64,000 bases of DNA from Ligula intestinalis (Eukaryota > Platyhelminthes > Cestoda > Diphyllobothriidea > Diphyllobothriidae): assembly GCA_036362985.1 (NCBI GenBank), contig JAYGXS010000003.1, positions 63,204,166 to 63,268,165 on the forward strand, read 5' to 3'. Positions 1-11,805 of this stretch are shown here, piece after piece. The notes under the pieces are model-generated. The model saw only the letters and a list, made by a program, of their open reading frames with translations, ran no database searches and was not told the origin of the DNA. The position numbers were made by a program, and so were the translations under genes. Each line of letters begins with the position of its first letter. The stretch's first letter is position 1.

Positions 1-1875
1 ATTGTTGGCAACTGACAGGGTTATTCGGACCGCATACTCAGCACAATGTGTGCTTGGTTAAGGTCGGTGACGGATGCTATAATGCAGCCATTTTACTTTG
101 GCTGCTTTGGCAATCTCACTCCGTGTGATCTGATCTAAATGCGGCGGCATGCTAAGGAATAATGCGCCTTCCTTATTCCCGCTCTTTTCAAGTACACCAT
201 GACGCCGTGTCCGAGTGTGTAGGAGAGAGTGTGGTAGATGCATCGAAAGGTCACTCTCCATATAACTTATCTCGTGCGCCAGTCAACCCCCTGCACCAAG
301 TTTCAAAAGAACATAGATGGTCGAAGTGTTATGTATGAATTATTCATACTTTTTAACTGAAACTATTATGAACTCCATTGCAGTATTTGCTCTTAGTAAA
401 CATAATTTTGTGATCATTGGGTTTGCGCATTTGGTAAAAACAAATTTAGTATGTAGAACAATGGATACAGGCAATAATTGCAATTTTCCGTGAAAGGCAG
501 TAAGATAACTCAATCAAATCAGGGACAAGCGGATATTCGACTGCCAGGCCACCATTCACATGGAGAACCTAGACTAAAATTTAGTCATTCAATTTTCGTT
601 TGACTTCCGCTAAAGAGGAAGAAAGAGTCGGACGTCAAGCTTGCAAGACGACGCGATACTTGTCGAAGTCCGCACACTATCTAATAAATCAAGGTTAATT
701 CCACGTGTTGTCCTTAAATGGGAGGGATTAGGGAAAAATCAGCAGTCCTTCTAAGTAAGCTTGTGACAGACAACCTGAAGTGCCTTCCGGCTTCACCACT
801 CAATGCACACAGCCTGAACGTCATGCAACTTCGCAGACTCGCAGATCCCGGACTGACTTTCACTTCCACATAAACGCGCATCCAGGTAGTGGCAGCTGCT
901 AAAGGGCTATTTGAACACGCCGGACCTCTTCCGACGCAGCATAAACGTCTTTACTCGACACCCTGACGGACAATGCAGCAGACGAATTGAACACCTCTTG
1001 AACTTACGCAGCAGCTAGGAACACTGTATATCAATCTCTCGGGTATGACTGAACGCAGGCAACACTGACAGAGGCTTCGTCAATCATCAGGCAATCAGAA
1101 GTACAACCTCAAGTTCAGCTTAGCAATTTAACCTGTAATTAATTTCCAACTCCGATAAGACCAGTATTTTCAAGAGCCTATAGGTGTAGACCGGCATTCG
1201 TATGGATATTCCGGCCAAATTTCATCAGCAGTGTTAAAAGTCAACTTCAGCGGAAATTAAAAAAGCTACCACTTTTAAACTGAAGTGTTTACCAGAAAGC
1301 ACACAGGACAAGCTAGATGACCCGCTGACGAGCCAGACCCCTCGTTTCTGTGTCAACTAACGGCAGAATACCGGTAAGACACATGTCCATGCCTTTTAGC
1401 TAGTATCTGAGCTATTAGTATGGAACGTAACAAGGTGACGGGCTGCAAGCAGACTACCAGGACCTGGAACTCACGAAATCGCATCGACGAGGAACAACCT
1501 CTATCTTCTCTAGATCGAAGTGATCACGTCGTTCTTCAATGGGGCTATTCAATATTTTCGGTACCTAAACAGCTCACCAGTCAGTATTAGTATCAGTCAG
1601 TATATTTGGAAAACATGATTAGAGCCCATAAAACTCAATTGAACGGTACAAAAAGGCATATAGTGTAGTGAAATATGCAAAAATTGATAAAGATGGTTTT
1701 GTTATGTAGAAGTGTACAAATATATTTAGGAAACATGAATGGTTGACAAGGTAAGACGGTTGCGGAATAGCACCGTACAAAACTTTAACGGTTTATACAC
1801 TATAAAGTCGAGCGAGTAGCATGTTCGTAGTTATTTCTTTTAGTTTAATGTTTGAAAGTTTGTATTTGCCTTTAA
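1..1875. other. No recognisable gene (leading segment)
   Basis: AT-rich sequence with only short open frames without recognisable motifs on either strand. I see no RNA gene, long repeat or conserved protein here. The repeated phrase gtcagtat at 1581-1605 is a trivial local duplication. Confidence 0.5.
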
Positions 1876-2660
1876 CAGCTGATTATCCAGTCGTCTCTTG
1901 AACACGTTCACAGGTGGAGAATGCACAACAGACACTGGCAAAGAGTTCCACTGTCGAATGGCCCTTTGAGAGAAGAAGGAGGAACGTTGATTTTTGCTGG
2001 TCAGTTATTTCTTCAACTGGCAATCATGTCTTCTGAGGTTCCTTGCTGGGACCGTTTGAAAGAGACCTTCCCACTTCACATCCAGGCCAGTTTCCCCTGG
2101 TAACTGAAACGTTACTTTAAGGTCACCCCTGTCTTGTCTATAATGGAGGGAAAAATACTTTAAGCAGTCAGACGCTGTTCGTATGTGCACTCCTTAAGTT
2201 CAGAGGCCACATTAGTAGCACGTCTTTGAACACCTTCAAACATCCTTTGTCTTTCTGAAGCTAAGCCGCCAAGCCTGTATCGCATATTCCAGATGCGGCC
2301 ACATCAATGTTCCATATACTTTACCTAAGATATCTGCATTCGCGTTAGCAAACTTCTTCGTATGGTGCTTGTGAACGACATTGCTCTCGTTTCGACTTTG
2401 GAGCACTATATTGTGACATTAACATCGTCTGTACTAAGTACATCAAGGTCTCTTTGCACACTCACGGGCTCAAGTGGTTGGACTCCTGCGATAAATTGTC
2501 GTTAGAGTGGAGATCTGCGGCATCTTGCTGATAACACGTGCATTACTTCACGTTTCTCTGGGGTTTAAGTACATGCACCAAGACTTGCTCCAAGATTACA
2601 GCTAGTGCAGCTGCAAGTATATCCTCTTGCAGTATTTGGGAGACCCCATCGTCTTTTATA
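1876..2660 (-). pseudogene. Decayed CR1-like retrotransposon, C-terminal RT region
   Basis: Read on the minus strand, this matches the region after the RT active site in CR1/jockey-type non-LTR retrotransposons. Visible landmarks in order are VYGTLMWPHLEYAIQAW (about 2265-2320), EGVQRRATNVASELKECTY (about 2190-2245) and FFSQRAIRQWNSLPVSVVHS (about 1900-1962), then VNVFKRRLDNQL near 1876. These are the standard C-terminal landmarks of the family (PHLEYAxQAW, VQRRATxLV, FFSxRVxxxWNSLP). The reading frame is broken several times by shifts and stops, so it cannot encode a protein. It abuts an opposite-facing fragment near 2660-2690, so two insertions or a rearrangement meet there. The clade assignment is from motifs only. 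Confidence 0.8.
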
Positions 2661-2689
2661 AACCTCCAGAAAGAATATTTGGTGTAGCA

Positions 2690-5487
2690 GCTTCGATCAA
2701 ATGAAGGCCGAAATTAACAACATTCATCGGGAATCGGATTTTTCCGGCGATATAGTTTATGAATGGGAATGGTCCAGTGAGTTATTGCATACTCTCGTTA
2801 GAAACCACTGTCCAATTTCACGGAAGAAGCTAAAAGCAGACCCCAGTGGCCGGATCAGGTGCTAAAGAAAGAAGTGAATAAAAAGCGGATCTTGTATGGG
2901 AAATCTCTCGCAAATAGCAATCCCATGTACATTAATGCACACAAAGCGCAGAGGAGCCTCGTGAAGCGGCATACTTTTAGAGCAAGCTAAGATTTTGAAA
3001 AAGACTTATTGAACCGGGCAGTTACAACATATTCTATGGCTACTTAAGAACGACCACATGAAATCGGGATCCAGTTCCCCTTCAGAGGGCAAGCGACGAC
3101 ACAGAAATTAGTGAAGATGGAGCAAAAGTTGAGCATCTCTCAAATTTTTCAATCGATCGTTACGACTGAAAGCGAATCCATCTCTCCCAACTTTGGCTTA
3201 GACGAGGATTTAAAGATGGATAATATATTTTGCCGAAGCAACTTTTCGTCAGGAGTTGTTGGCGCCAAATGACTCGAAATTGCCTAGTCTCGATGATATT
3301 ACTACCAAATTACGGAAAGAACTTGCTGAGAAACTAGCTTAACTGCTTTCTATGTTTTTCAATACCTCGTTTGAAGTTGGCTGTTTACCCGTCTATTGTA
3401 AATCAGCCCGGATCAAACCGTTGTATAAAGGCGGCAGAAGGGTTTCCACAGACAATTATAGGCCAACAAGCCCTATTTCGATCTGCTGCAAAATTATGGG
3501 AAAACGTAATTAAGCGAGAGCTTGTGCTCCTTAGACCAACATAATCTACCATCAGATGCGTAGCATGGATTCCGTAGAGGTAGGTCCTGCGTAACGAGCT
3601 TGCTCTATTGCTTGGAACATTGGACCCTTGCAGTTGATTGACGAAATCCCCTTCGTGTAGTTTATATTGACTTCAAGAATGCACTCGATAGTGTCCCACA
3701 GCAACTACTTCTACACAAACTCAGCTAAATTGGTGTTAGAGGAAATCCCCTGAAGTGGATTCAAAGCTTCCTATGTGGCCGCTCTCAAATTTTCCATTTC
3801 GATTAACAGTAGTCGACATATAATGCCGCCGAGAATGGTGTTCCCCAAAGTGCTTTATTCGGCCCTATACTGTTCTTTATGTACGTCAGTGACTGCGTCC
3901 GTTAACTGGATTGTGCTGTCGCTATATTTGCGGAATATATTAAGATTTGGAGCGTCATCAGAAATGCAGCTGACGAAGAGCACTTGCAGGCAAACCTAAA
4001 CTGGCTTCAAAATTGGTCTAAGGACTGTTTTTGCCGTTTAATGAGAACAAGTGCAGTATTCTACGAGTTTGCTAACCCAGCTCTCAGAATCCCATGGTTT
4101 ACTGGCTGAATGGCATCCAGCTTCAAGAAGTGGGCCCGAAGAATGAGTAAGGATTGTTGATTATGACGCCGCTTAAGCCCTCACTGCATTGTGCAAAGGA
4201 AGCCAAGTCTACGATGTCCATCCTGTGTCTTGTCAAACAGGCTTTATCTGCCTTCGATAAAGCTTACTTCGCCAAGGTCATTGGAGCATTTTTGCGGCCG
4301 AAAATTGAATTCGCTATCAAGGCATTGCGACCCCAGATCGCAAGAAACCTTAATTCCCTTGAAAAGGTTCGAAGGTGTGCAACAAAACTGGAGACTGGAC
4401 AGGACTCATTACCATATGAAACACGTTTAACTAATCTCGACCTTCTTCCTTTAAGTTACAGGCGGTTACGTGGTGCTCTGATACAAACATTTCGCATAAT
4501 GCGCGGTCAGGACTGCTGTTTTTTTACGTGGCGACTTCTTCGAGTTAGCAGCAACTACGAACTTAAGAGGTCATCCATTCAAACTGCGAGTTAAAGGGGC
4601 AAGGCTAGACACACGAGAGTTCTTCTTTTGTAATAGGGTGGTCGAAGCTTGGAATACTGTGCCCCCAGATGTCGTTATGTCCACTTCTGTTGAAGTCTTT
4701 AAGGGGAAGCTATATTAATATAGCAATGCCAACTCTGATATCAGCTGAGCCCTGTAGGTTTACTGCAGTCGACAATAAATATCGTATCCTTATAGTATTA
4801 CTCGCTACGTTTGAGCAACATATATTTATGAAATTATTTTTTGTATCAAATTCATCCCATGTGCATACAGCTCGTTTATATCGACCAATAATGGATGGTT
4901 TCGATCGTGGCGGATTCTCTGGTTTCGTTAACTTGAGGGCAGCCTCGGCAATGGGCAAGGGCGTATCGTGGTCGCAGTTCTGTCACCTCGAGGATCTCGA
5001 GCCCTCTACAACTTCCTCGGTTTCGCCATAACTATACGGCTGATATCCGTGATAGATTCCCCTGTCTCGCCTTAACATCCCCATTAGCATGACGCTTCTA
5101 CCCCTTATACATTTCCTCCATTTAAGCGAGAGCTTTTTCCCCCTAAAATCTCCCAAATCGCATTGAAAACTTCTATAGCTTCAGAGACCTGTAGAAGGAA
5201 ATTTTTCACTGTCTTCTCTTTTTCGATTTTCCTCCACGTAACGGCTCGTGTCATTGGCCTCGCCTCTGAGCCGAGATGCGATAATTATGCCGTTATATTA
5301 CTCGTGAAGAATGAGCAGCCATGCATGTTTGCGATTTCCCCCTAACTGACGGCCGATAGCTTTCGCTTGGAATCAATGTTTGAATTTTTCTACTACATCG
5401 ATGCACTTTCAGCCCCTAGATCCCCAATAGGGAGCTCAAAGGCGCTTGCCAATCTTGCCCTCAATAAAATTGAACTGCACTGAACTT
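2690..5487 (+). pseudogene. Decayed CR1-like retrotransposon, RT and 3' UTR
   Basis: Plus-strand remnant starting in the linker between endonuclease and RT (about 2700-3180), then RT. Landmarks are NYRPTSPIS (3454-3480), DFKNALDSVPQQLL (about 3668-3710) and FGPILFFMYVSD (3858-3893). The active-site box reads FAEYIKIW (about 3925-3950) where FADD is expected, so both catalytic aspartates are lost. The C-terminal part at 4154-4594 is the longest open stretch (146 aa), with FLRPKIEFAIKALRP, KVRRCATKLETG and YRRLRGALIQTFRIMRG, followed by WNTVPPDVV near 4650. A long 3' UTR ends at 5461-5487 in CTCAATAAAATTGAACTGCA plus a CTGAAC end, typical of CR1-type tails. Numerous stops and shifts. It is distinct from the fragment that follows, which is the 5' half of a related copy in the same direction. 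Confidence 0.85.
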
Positions 5488-5694
5488 TCAATTTGCTCTA
5501 TGACTGTTGTTAGCTTTAAGCCCGATGTTGCACCTTCTTAAAGTTTTTATTGTCAGCGCGGATGCATTTTCTTCCTGCCTTGTTTTCGATTGAAAGAAGC
5601 AAGAGAATACCACAAATGATAAGTATTGATATGATTTATACACTACTCCAATATGGTTTTTAAAGTGTTAATGCGCTGATGCAAACAGTTTAAA

Positions 5695-6813
5695 TTGCTC
5701 TGTATTCTCATACTAATGTCCTTTTGCGTCCTAGCGTCACATCGTTGTGATAATACAGAGGTCGATAAGATCATTAAGCCAAAAAAGCATAGGGCTAGAA
5801 AGGCTCGAAAGTCTAAATGGGCCAGGAATGCGCAGTCAGCTAATCCAAAAACCGGCACATCAGGACCCGTCGAACCTAAAGTACCGGATACAGATGCCCG
5901 CTTGGTCGTAACTCGTGAGCTCGCAACAGATGCACCAGTGAGTCACAAGCTGAATATAGTTGTAAAAGGGGCTCCAGAGATAGCTTCAACAATTACACAA
6001 GAACGAGTTGACGCTGATATGGACTTGGATTTGGACATGTCTGTCGACACGCCTGAAACCTGCATATCGGATCATGTGTCAAGCCCATGGGCTATACCAT
6101 CGTCACTCGGCTTAAGCGACACTAGCAATTATCGGGATTTGCATCCTAGCACCACATCGTTGCTTTACTCTGCACAAGAAAGCGATGACCAAGACGTTGA
6201 CAAGATCATAACTCAAAAGAGGCATAAGCCTAAGAAAGCCAAACGGTTCACGGGTTTGCACTCAGCTTACCCAATAGCCAGTACATCAAAACCGCGTGTA
6301 CCGGACACAATTGCTCCCTCGGCCGAAACACGTGAGCTTGCAACATATGCCCCATTGAGTCGCAGGCAGAAAATAGTTTTAAAAGGGGCCCCAGAGTCAG
6401 AGTCGTCAATTGCACAAGAACGAATTGACCCTGATGTGGGTCTGATGCGAGTTTACGCCAAACTATTGCTAAAACCAGGCGAGTCTTTCCGCATTCTTAA
6501 GGCATTTCGATTAGGGAAGGCTCCAACAGCTCCAGAATCAATTTCTCGGCCACGACGTCTAAAAGTTATTTGAGAAACTGAAGCACAGGCGAAACTCTTG
6601 CTAGAGCGCAAACCATCCTTACGGAGTCTGCATTCGCAAGTTTTTTTTCAGCCGGATTACGAGTTGAAAGAGCGAAGAAAGATGAGACAGCTAATAATAG
6701 AGCTGGAAAAACGGAGAACTAATGGCGAGATAAATCTCAAAATAAAAGAGGGACAAATAGTTCAAGTCAAAAGGACATCTCTCTGGTCGAAGCCGGTAAT
6801 AGTGACGGCCTAG
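5695..6813 (+). pseudogene. CR1-like retrotransposon, N-terminal region with internal duplication
   Basis: One reading frame runs 5695-6813, interrupted only by TGA at 6571-6573. The first 292 residues are Lys/Pro/Ala-rich and hold two divergent copies of a ~95-residue unit. Copy 1 (about 5758-6020) and copy 2 (about 6192-6450) share VDKI..KKH, ...TSxPxxPxVPDT, TRELATxAP, and IVxKGAPExxSxIxQER. After the stop the frame continues with VFFQPDYELKERRKMRQL and LEKRRTNGEINLKIKEGQIV, the conserved segment that precedes the endonuclease in CR1-family polyproteins. No ATG occurs at the start of the frame; the first is near 5716, so the 5' end is probably missing. A frameshift around 6770-6800 links it to the endonuclease. 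The role of this region in the family (RNA binding or chaperone) is only presumed. Confidence 0.75.
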
Positions 6814-7330
6814 CTATCCCACCACCGAAGCGTCAGACATGCCCTCTTAAATTGGTCGTTTTAAATGCCAGATCACTGATTAATAAAATGCCTCTGCTCC
6901 AGACTCTGGTTTTCGTCAACCGCCCAGACATTGTTATGGTAACTGAGACATGGGCATCGGCCTGCGTAACTGACTCTGAACTCTCTGTTATAGGCTATGC
7001 ATGCGTTCAGAACGATCAAAACAATGGCCGTGGCGGAGGAAGCTGCATCTTTATAAAGCAGCCACTTGCATTTCGCCTGTTGGACTATCCACAATTCACA
7101 GCGGTGGAGGAGAGCTGCTGGCTACGAGTTGTTCTAAAAAACAAATACTCCTTACTTGTTGGCTGTGTTTATCGCCCACCTAATGTTAATGCAGACTACG
7201 ATCTTTGTCTCTCGCAGGCATTTCATGCCGCAGCTGACTTAAATCTTAAGTATTGCTTGATTGCAGGCGATTTTAACCTTCCTGACGTGCAATGGTTCCA
7301 CCATCCGGTCCTTCAAAGTTCGAGAACTTA
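6798..7330 (+). pseudogene. CR1-like APE endonuclease domain
   Basis: The frame carries the apurinic-endonuclease-like domain that nicks target DNA in APE-type non-LTR retrotransposons. Landmarks in order: LVVLNARSLINKMPLL (Asn of the first motif), DIVMVTETWA (metal-binding Glu), GGGSCIFIK, VGCVYRPPN, and GDFNLPDVQW (about 7267-7296, catalytic Asp/Asn). At about 7290 the frame shifts, and the last endonuclease motif, SSDHLTVVSELE (about 7460-7495), lies in the next frame. Spacing of motifs is normal for the family. All the expected key residues are visible, so decay here is mainly frameshift. Confidence 0.85.
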
Positions 7331-8211
7331 CTTGAGGCAATAGATATCGACATGTGGGATCAGGTAGTCAATTTTCCCACTCGAGGAGCAAACATACTCG
7401 ACCTAATTTTTTGTAGGGGATGCGAACCACTTTTAGTGTCATCCTTAGACGCACTTGGGAGTTCAGACCATCTTACAGTTGTTAGTGAACTAGAACTGGA
7501 GGCGGATAAAACATTTTCCCAAAAGTATAGTCTCTATCATGACTTCCGATCAGCAAACACGGCGGACCTACTGGCACATCTAAACGCTCTCGACTGGTCT
7601 GAATTTTTCCAATGTTTGTATGTAAATGTTTGTACCGATGCACTGTAAAAAGTGCTGGATCCACTCATCCTCCACTTTGTCCCCCGTAAAAAAGTAATAC
7701 ATGTCAAGGATGAAGTGTACCTTCCTCTGTATTTCCGTCGTAGGCTGCGTAAACTCTCTCGTCGTTTGCATCGGCAAAATGACACTTCCGTTCTGCCCTT
7801 TATCACACTGATCTTTGAGCAGGCTAAGAAGCTCTCCGAAGAAAAGCAGATAGCCGATGAGGCCCACTTCGATGAAACTCCTTCCCTTAATGTTGCAAAA
7901 CTCTTTTCGCGTGCAGTAAAAGCGCAGAGGAAAACGCAACACCCCATACTTCAAGATGCTTTAAGAAACCCCATAGCTGACGCTAAGTTGACCGCCGATA
8001 GCTTCAATGCGTTCCTATCCACAACGTTTAGTGAAAGCTCGTTCGCTGCACCTCCGGCTATCCAGGCTTGGACGGGTGCCGTACTCGAAACCATAAGTTC
8101 TACCCTCTGGGATGTGACTGTAGCTATTCGTCGTTATCGTCAATCTTATAGTCCAGGACCAGATAGCGTCCCAGTTAGCCTTCTAAAAGCTGAAGCGAAT
8201 TATATCTATAT
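7292..8211 (+). pseudogene. CR1-like endonuclease end, linker and RT start, truncated
   Basis: Continuation of the same element in the third frame. It starts with LLEAIDIDMWDQVVNFPTRG and LDLIFCRG, then SSDHLTVVSELE, the endonuclease end. A TAA at 7646-7648 interrupts it; the same frame then runs open to 8211 (FVPRKKVIHVKDEVYLPLYF, LRKLSRRLHRQ, the usual basic linker) and reaches the first RT block, SYSPGPDSVPVSLL (about 8146-8187). The coding signal stops abruptly at the small inverted-repeat element at 8212, and no RT sequence is seen beyond it. Its 3' half is therefore missing, not merely interrupted. Confidence 0.8.
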
Positions 8212-8365
8212 GAGATGCTAAAAATGACACATTGCATAATTGTGATATGTTTTCCTGCGAGGTTGTTCTCCTTTTTAGATCTTTTAGATCGTCTTGAACT
8301 CTGATCTGGCGACCTTAACCGGTGCCTAGTAACCTAAAAGAACGTGTGTCATTTTTAGGCATTTC
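8212..8365. mobile_element. Small TIR element (MITE-like), 154 bp
   Basis: GAGATGCTAAAAATGACACA at 8212-8231 is repeated inverted at 8345-8365, TGTGTCATTTTTAGGCATTTC, with a single-base gap and one mismatch. Nothing in the 113 bp between could be coding. The element sits exactly where the retrotransposon reading frame ends. No clear target duplication is visible, so it may be a MITE, or a hairpin from another source. No family name is assigned. Confidence 0.6.
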
Positions 8366-8498
8366 AGGAGGAGGAGAAGATGTTGAAGATGGATTAAAAA
8401 AGGCAAACCCACGTTCCGGGCATGCATTATTGCAGCCTGTCTTTTTCATTTCGGAATGATCCCATTTCAGAGCATTTTAATTGTTAGCCGCTCGAAGC

Positions 8499-8792
8499 TC
8501 AGGTAAGGAAAAAGTGATTTATTCTCCCGTACAAAAAGGCAGTAATTAAATCCACCAAGGGGCGTTTGAGAACTTCAATAGGAAATGCAACCTGTACCCA
8601 TCCTTGCGATGCACTGTATACATTGCCACTGCCATTCCCTACAGGAGCTATTGTCCATGTTGGCGTGTTGGATGAAGGACTCATCAGTGAGCAAATAAAG
8701 AAGCCTCTGTTCGAAGGAATGTTCTGACTGCAAGCAGTAAATTTATTCCCACGTTTAGTTCGAATCGATGAAATATTCAAGTAGCAGTACAT
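8499..8792 (-). other. Exon-like open frame, unknown
   Basis: A 97-codon minus-strand frame of balanced composition (for example PSSNTPTWTIAPVGNGSGNV and YSASQGWVQVAFPIEVLK) in an AT-rich neighbourhood. It has possible acceptor AGs in front of it (minus strand ...cgaacag near 8716). I recognise no family, no good donor, and no partner exon with matching phase. It could equally be a chance frame. Confidence 0.2.
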
Positions 8793-11228
8793 ATTTGCTG
8801 CGACAAAGTTCCTTTAGTTCGAAGCGTACTGCATCGTCCACATACCTCGACTGCAATTACACCGCGTACACCAGGAAACTATGAAGATTCAGGGAGTTTG
8901 TTAATCCTTATTAACAGCCAGGACTGTCAGAGTTGACACTGGTCCTTGCAGAATTCTCATCTATCATACAGAAGGTAGCACTTCGACAGTCGCAAACGAC
9001 GACTTCAACCGTATGCCGCACGGAGTGGGTACAACACTATTAACTTGCACGAGGATTGGTTTATAGCAAGATAGACTTGTGTAGCATCTATCATCTTCTT
9101 TCCTCCCTCATCCACTAAGCATGGCAATGTTAAGACTACGGGAGGTGGGGGGATCGTCAGAGGTGGTCAACAAGATCACTTGCCACAGAATATTGATGAA
9201 TAGAGGCCGCAGTTGGAGCATGTGGACGTCGGCTTCTTTTGATGCGCGAAATTATTGACTCCGATTTGTTCGGGTTGCCTTTGGTAATGCACCTGATTAA
9301 GAATAATGATTCATATTGGTACTTCAAATCGTTCCGCTGCTAGGGATTCTAGTCGGCTGACATCCAACCATCGTGCAAGATTCCTGTCAGTAACTCATTA
9401 TGTTAGTATAGTGTGCTGTTTATGTATAAGCCTAGTGGCCTTCGGAGCGATCTCATTATAAATGAGACTATACATTGTATGTAAAACTACATTAGCAACC
9501 CGACAGGCAAGAATTGCTGAAGTTCGATGAGGAAAAACAATCAAATGATTTTTGGAGGCATCAGCATGCTTATATAAAGTATACAAAGGAATGAGTAATT
9601 CAAAGCAAGACAGCCTTCCTAATTTCGCCTGAAGTAATGCCGATATGGTGTTTCGATAGATCGAATGCATACAATTTCGGTGGCGATTAATCGTGGGGCC
9701 GCTAACTCTTAAGAGGAGTAGGTAATGCACGTTTAATGCATGGGAATTAAACAGTAAAATAAATTAAAGCTATTCGTAATTCATTCATTGAGTTAGATTT
9801 ATGCGAAAATTATGAACCAACATAAACTCCCGTTGATTCAGTAAGGGAGACCTATTGGGCAATAAGGATATTAGACAACACCTATTGGTTAATATATTGA
9901 AGGAAATGGTTGGATTGGCCGAAATTCGACCTACTTAAATTTTGCAAGTAAGTGGTTATTAACTATACGAACCCTCAAAGGGTCTCTGCATGGATTTCTG
10001 CCCAATTCTCCTAATATTTGAATGACACCCAGTGGCGCACATAGCTTTTGTAGTGCTATTCCACCGTCGGCTGCTAGAACAGCAAGTGCCTAGGTGACTA
10101 CGAGCGAGAAAATAAATTCTAATTTTGTCAGCGGTTTCTCAGTCAAGAAGCTGCATAAGAGCTATGTTCATTTTCACACGTATTCTAAGCTACTTCACGC
10201 GACTCGATGACAATTTCACAAAGATTTCTGGCCTGATAGCCGAAAACACCCAATGAAAATAAGAAGCAGTGGTTTTACGGGGGATAGCTACGCTGAACCC
10301 CTATGTTTGCATGTACATCATCGACAACATGACAGTGAATAACAAAGGGCTGTTTTAGTTCACTATTTCGAGTGCAAAAGAAACAAAGCAAAGCAAATAA
10401 CCGTTGATGAAGCTCATGTAATTGAGAGACCAGCAGCTAATTCACGAGCTCCTCAAGGCACTTACCGATAAAACGCCAATACTCGGAATGCATGTACATC
10501 ACACTCCCCAAACTATGGTCACAATTTACGTGTCAAGTCGTCTTACCTTAGCACTGGATACAGAGGTAGACAGTCATAAACACCTTCCAAGAACTAAAAC
10601 ATAAACTCTTCACATTTAACAAGATTTGCAGCACTGACCTTAACATAGCCTTTTGTCTCTCCACCAAATTCAGCTTTCACAGTTTAATTCAGGACAAATG
10701 GTTAGGAACATAACAAAAGTGAAACAACGGGACAGCTTGGTTGTTTTTTTCTGTGTGTTTACTTTCCATCAGCTCTGTCCGTCTGGAAGTTGAAAGGTTT
10801 CTTCTTCAGCATAACTCTGTCGCCCAAGTTTAGTTGGGAGTGCATTAGTTGGATATCGGACATATATATTCCATAAGATTACACCTTCGTCGAGTGGTTG
10901 AAGTTTCGTATCGATGTCAGAGCTCTAATTCAGATACTTGTTTATCCATCCTGCAGGTATAACAGGTGACAAGAGGGTTTTTTCAAAAGCTACACAGTCC
11001 GTTTTCATTACAGCTGATAAGGTGGAAGGGTTAAAAGTGATTCAATGGTCTAAAAACCATATTATCGCACGTTAGTGGCAGTCTTACACACTATATGCAT
11101 TTAAATGTGGAGTTTTATATCATTTTTTTATTTAACATAACCCATCTCCTTTCGCGGTATCTAAAGCCTTCATAGGGTAGTTGACCGTAGCGCAGGATCT
11201 AGTTTCTGTCTACTGTCTATGCATTGCT
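8793..11228. other. No recognisable gene
   Basis: AT-rich sequence; open frames are short and without motifs. No repeat shared with the rest of the window was found. Confidence 0.45.
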
Positions 11229-11805
11229 GGCAGCAGTAGCTTATGCAGACCCACTCATCAATCCCTACTCCCTGCATGTCTTCCTACAAAAACGGTAATA
11301 TATGGTTTTATGGGTGGAGAAATAGAACACGCAGTGGAATATACTTTAGTTAATGCTAAGTGCATTTTTATTTTACTGTATTTAGAAGTGTTGTTGATTT
11401 ATATCTGTAGATTTTCCTAATCTGTATTATCGTTTAACTTATTGCGGAAAAACCAAATTACCAAATTGTAGGTTTCCTCAATTCCTCGGAAAATGTAAAT
11501 GGTGGTTAGACGGTCGTCTGCTGCAACATAACTGAGGTCCAAGTTATCGTTCTGGAGTTAGATTAGTAAAGTCCGCGGCGCCGAGCGCCGCACCCACCCT
11601 CAATTTACATGCGGAACAACATACTCCCAGCGGCCGCAGGAAGCAACTTCGACCACATTTTTTCCACTTTAAATTTACTTCTAAAAATTTCCTTTTCTGC
11701 ATACACTATTTCCCCACCCCCCAAAACTCTACGACCACTGTTTTTATAGTACAAAATGCTGGGACTAGGGGTATATGAGTGGGTCTACATAAGCCACTTT
11801 TACCG
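11229..11805 (-). mobile_element. Long-TIR non-autonomous element, copy A
   Basis: About 575 bp. The left end (CAGTAGCTTATGCAGACCCA, 11235 on) and the right end (GAGTGGGTCTACATAAGCCA, up to about 11797) are inverted copies. The inverted similarity continues inwards for about 100 bp with the phrase containing GGTTTTATGGGTGG. The centre carries a GC-rich hairpin (GCGGCGCCGAGCGCCGC near 11576) and a block ending GGTGGTTAGACGGTCGTCTG. The same parts, in the opposite central orientation, make copies B (23439) and C (48255). No transposase is present, so this is a non-autonomous DNA transposon or fold-back element. No certain target duplication. Confidence 0.75.
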
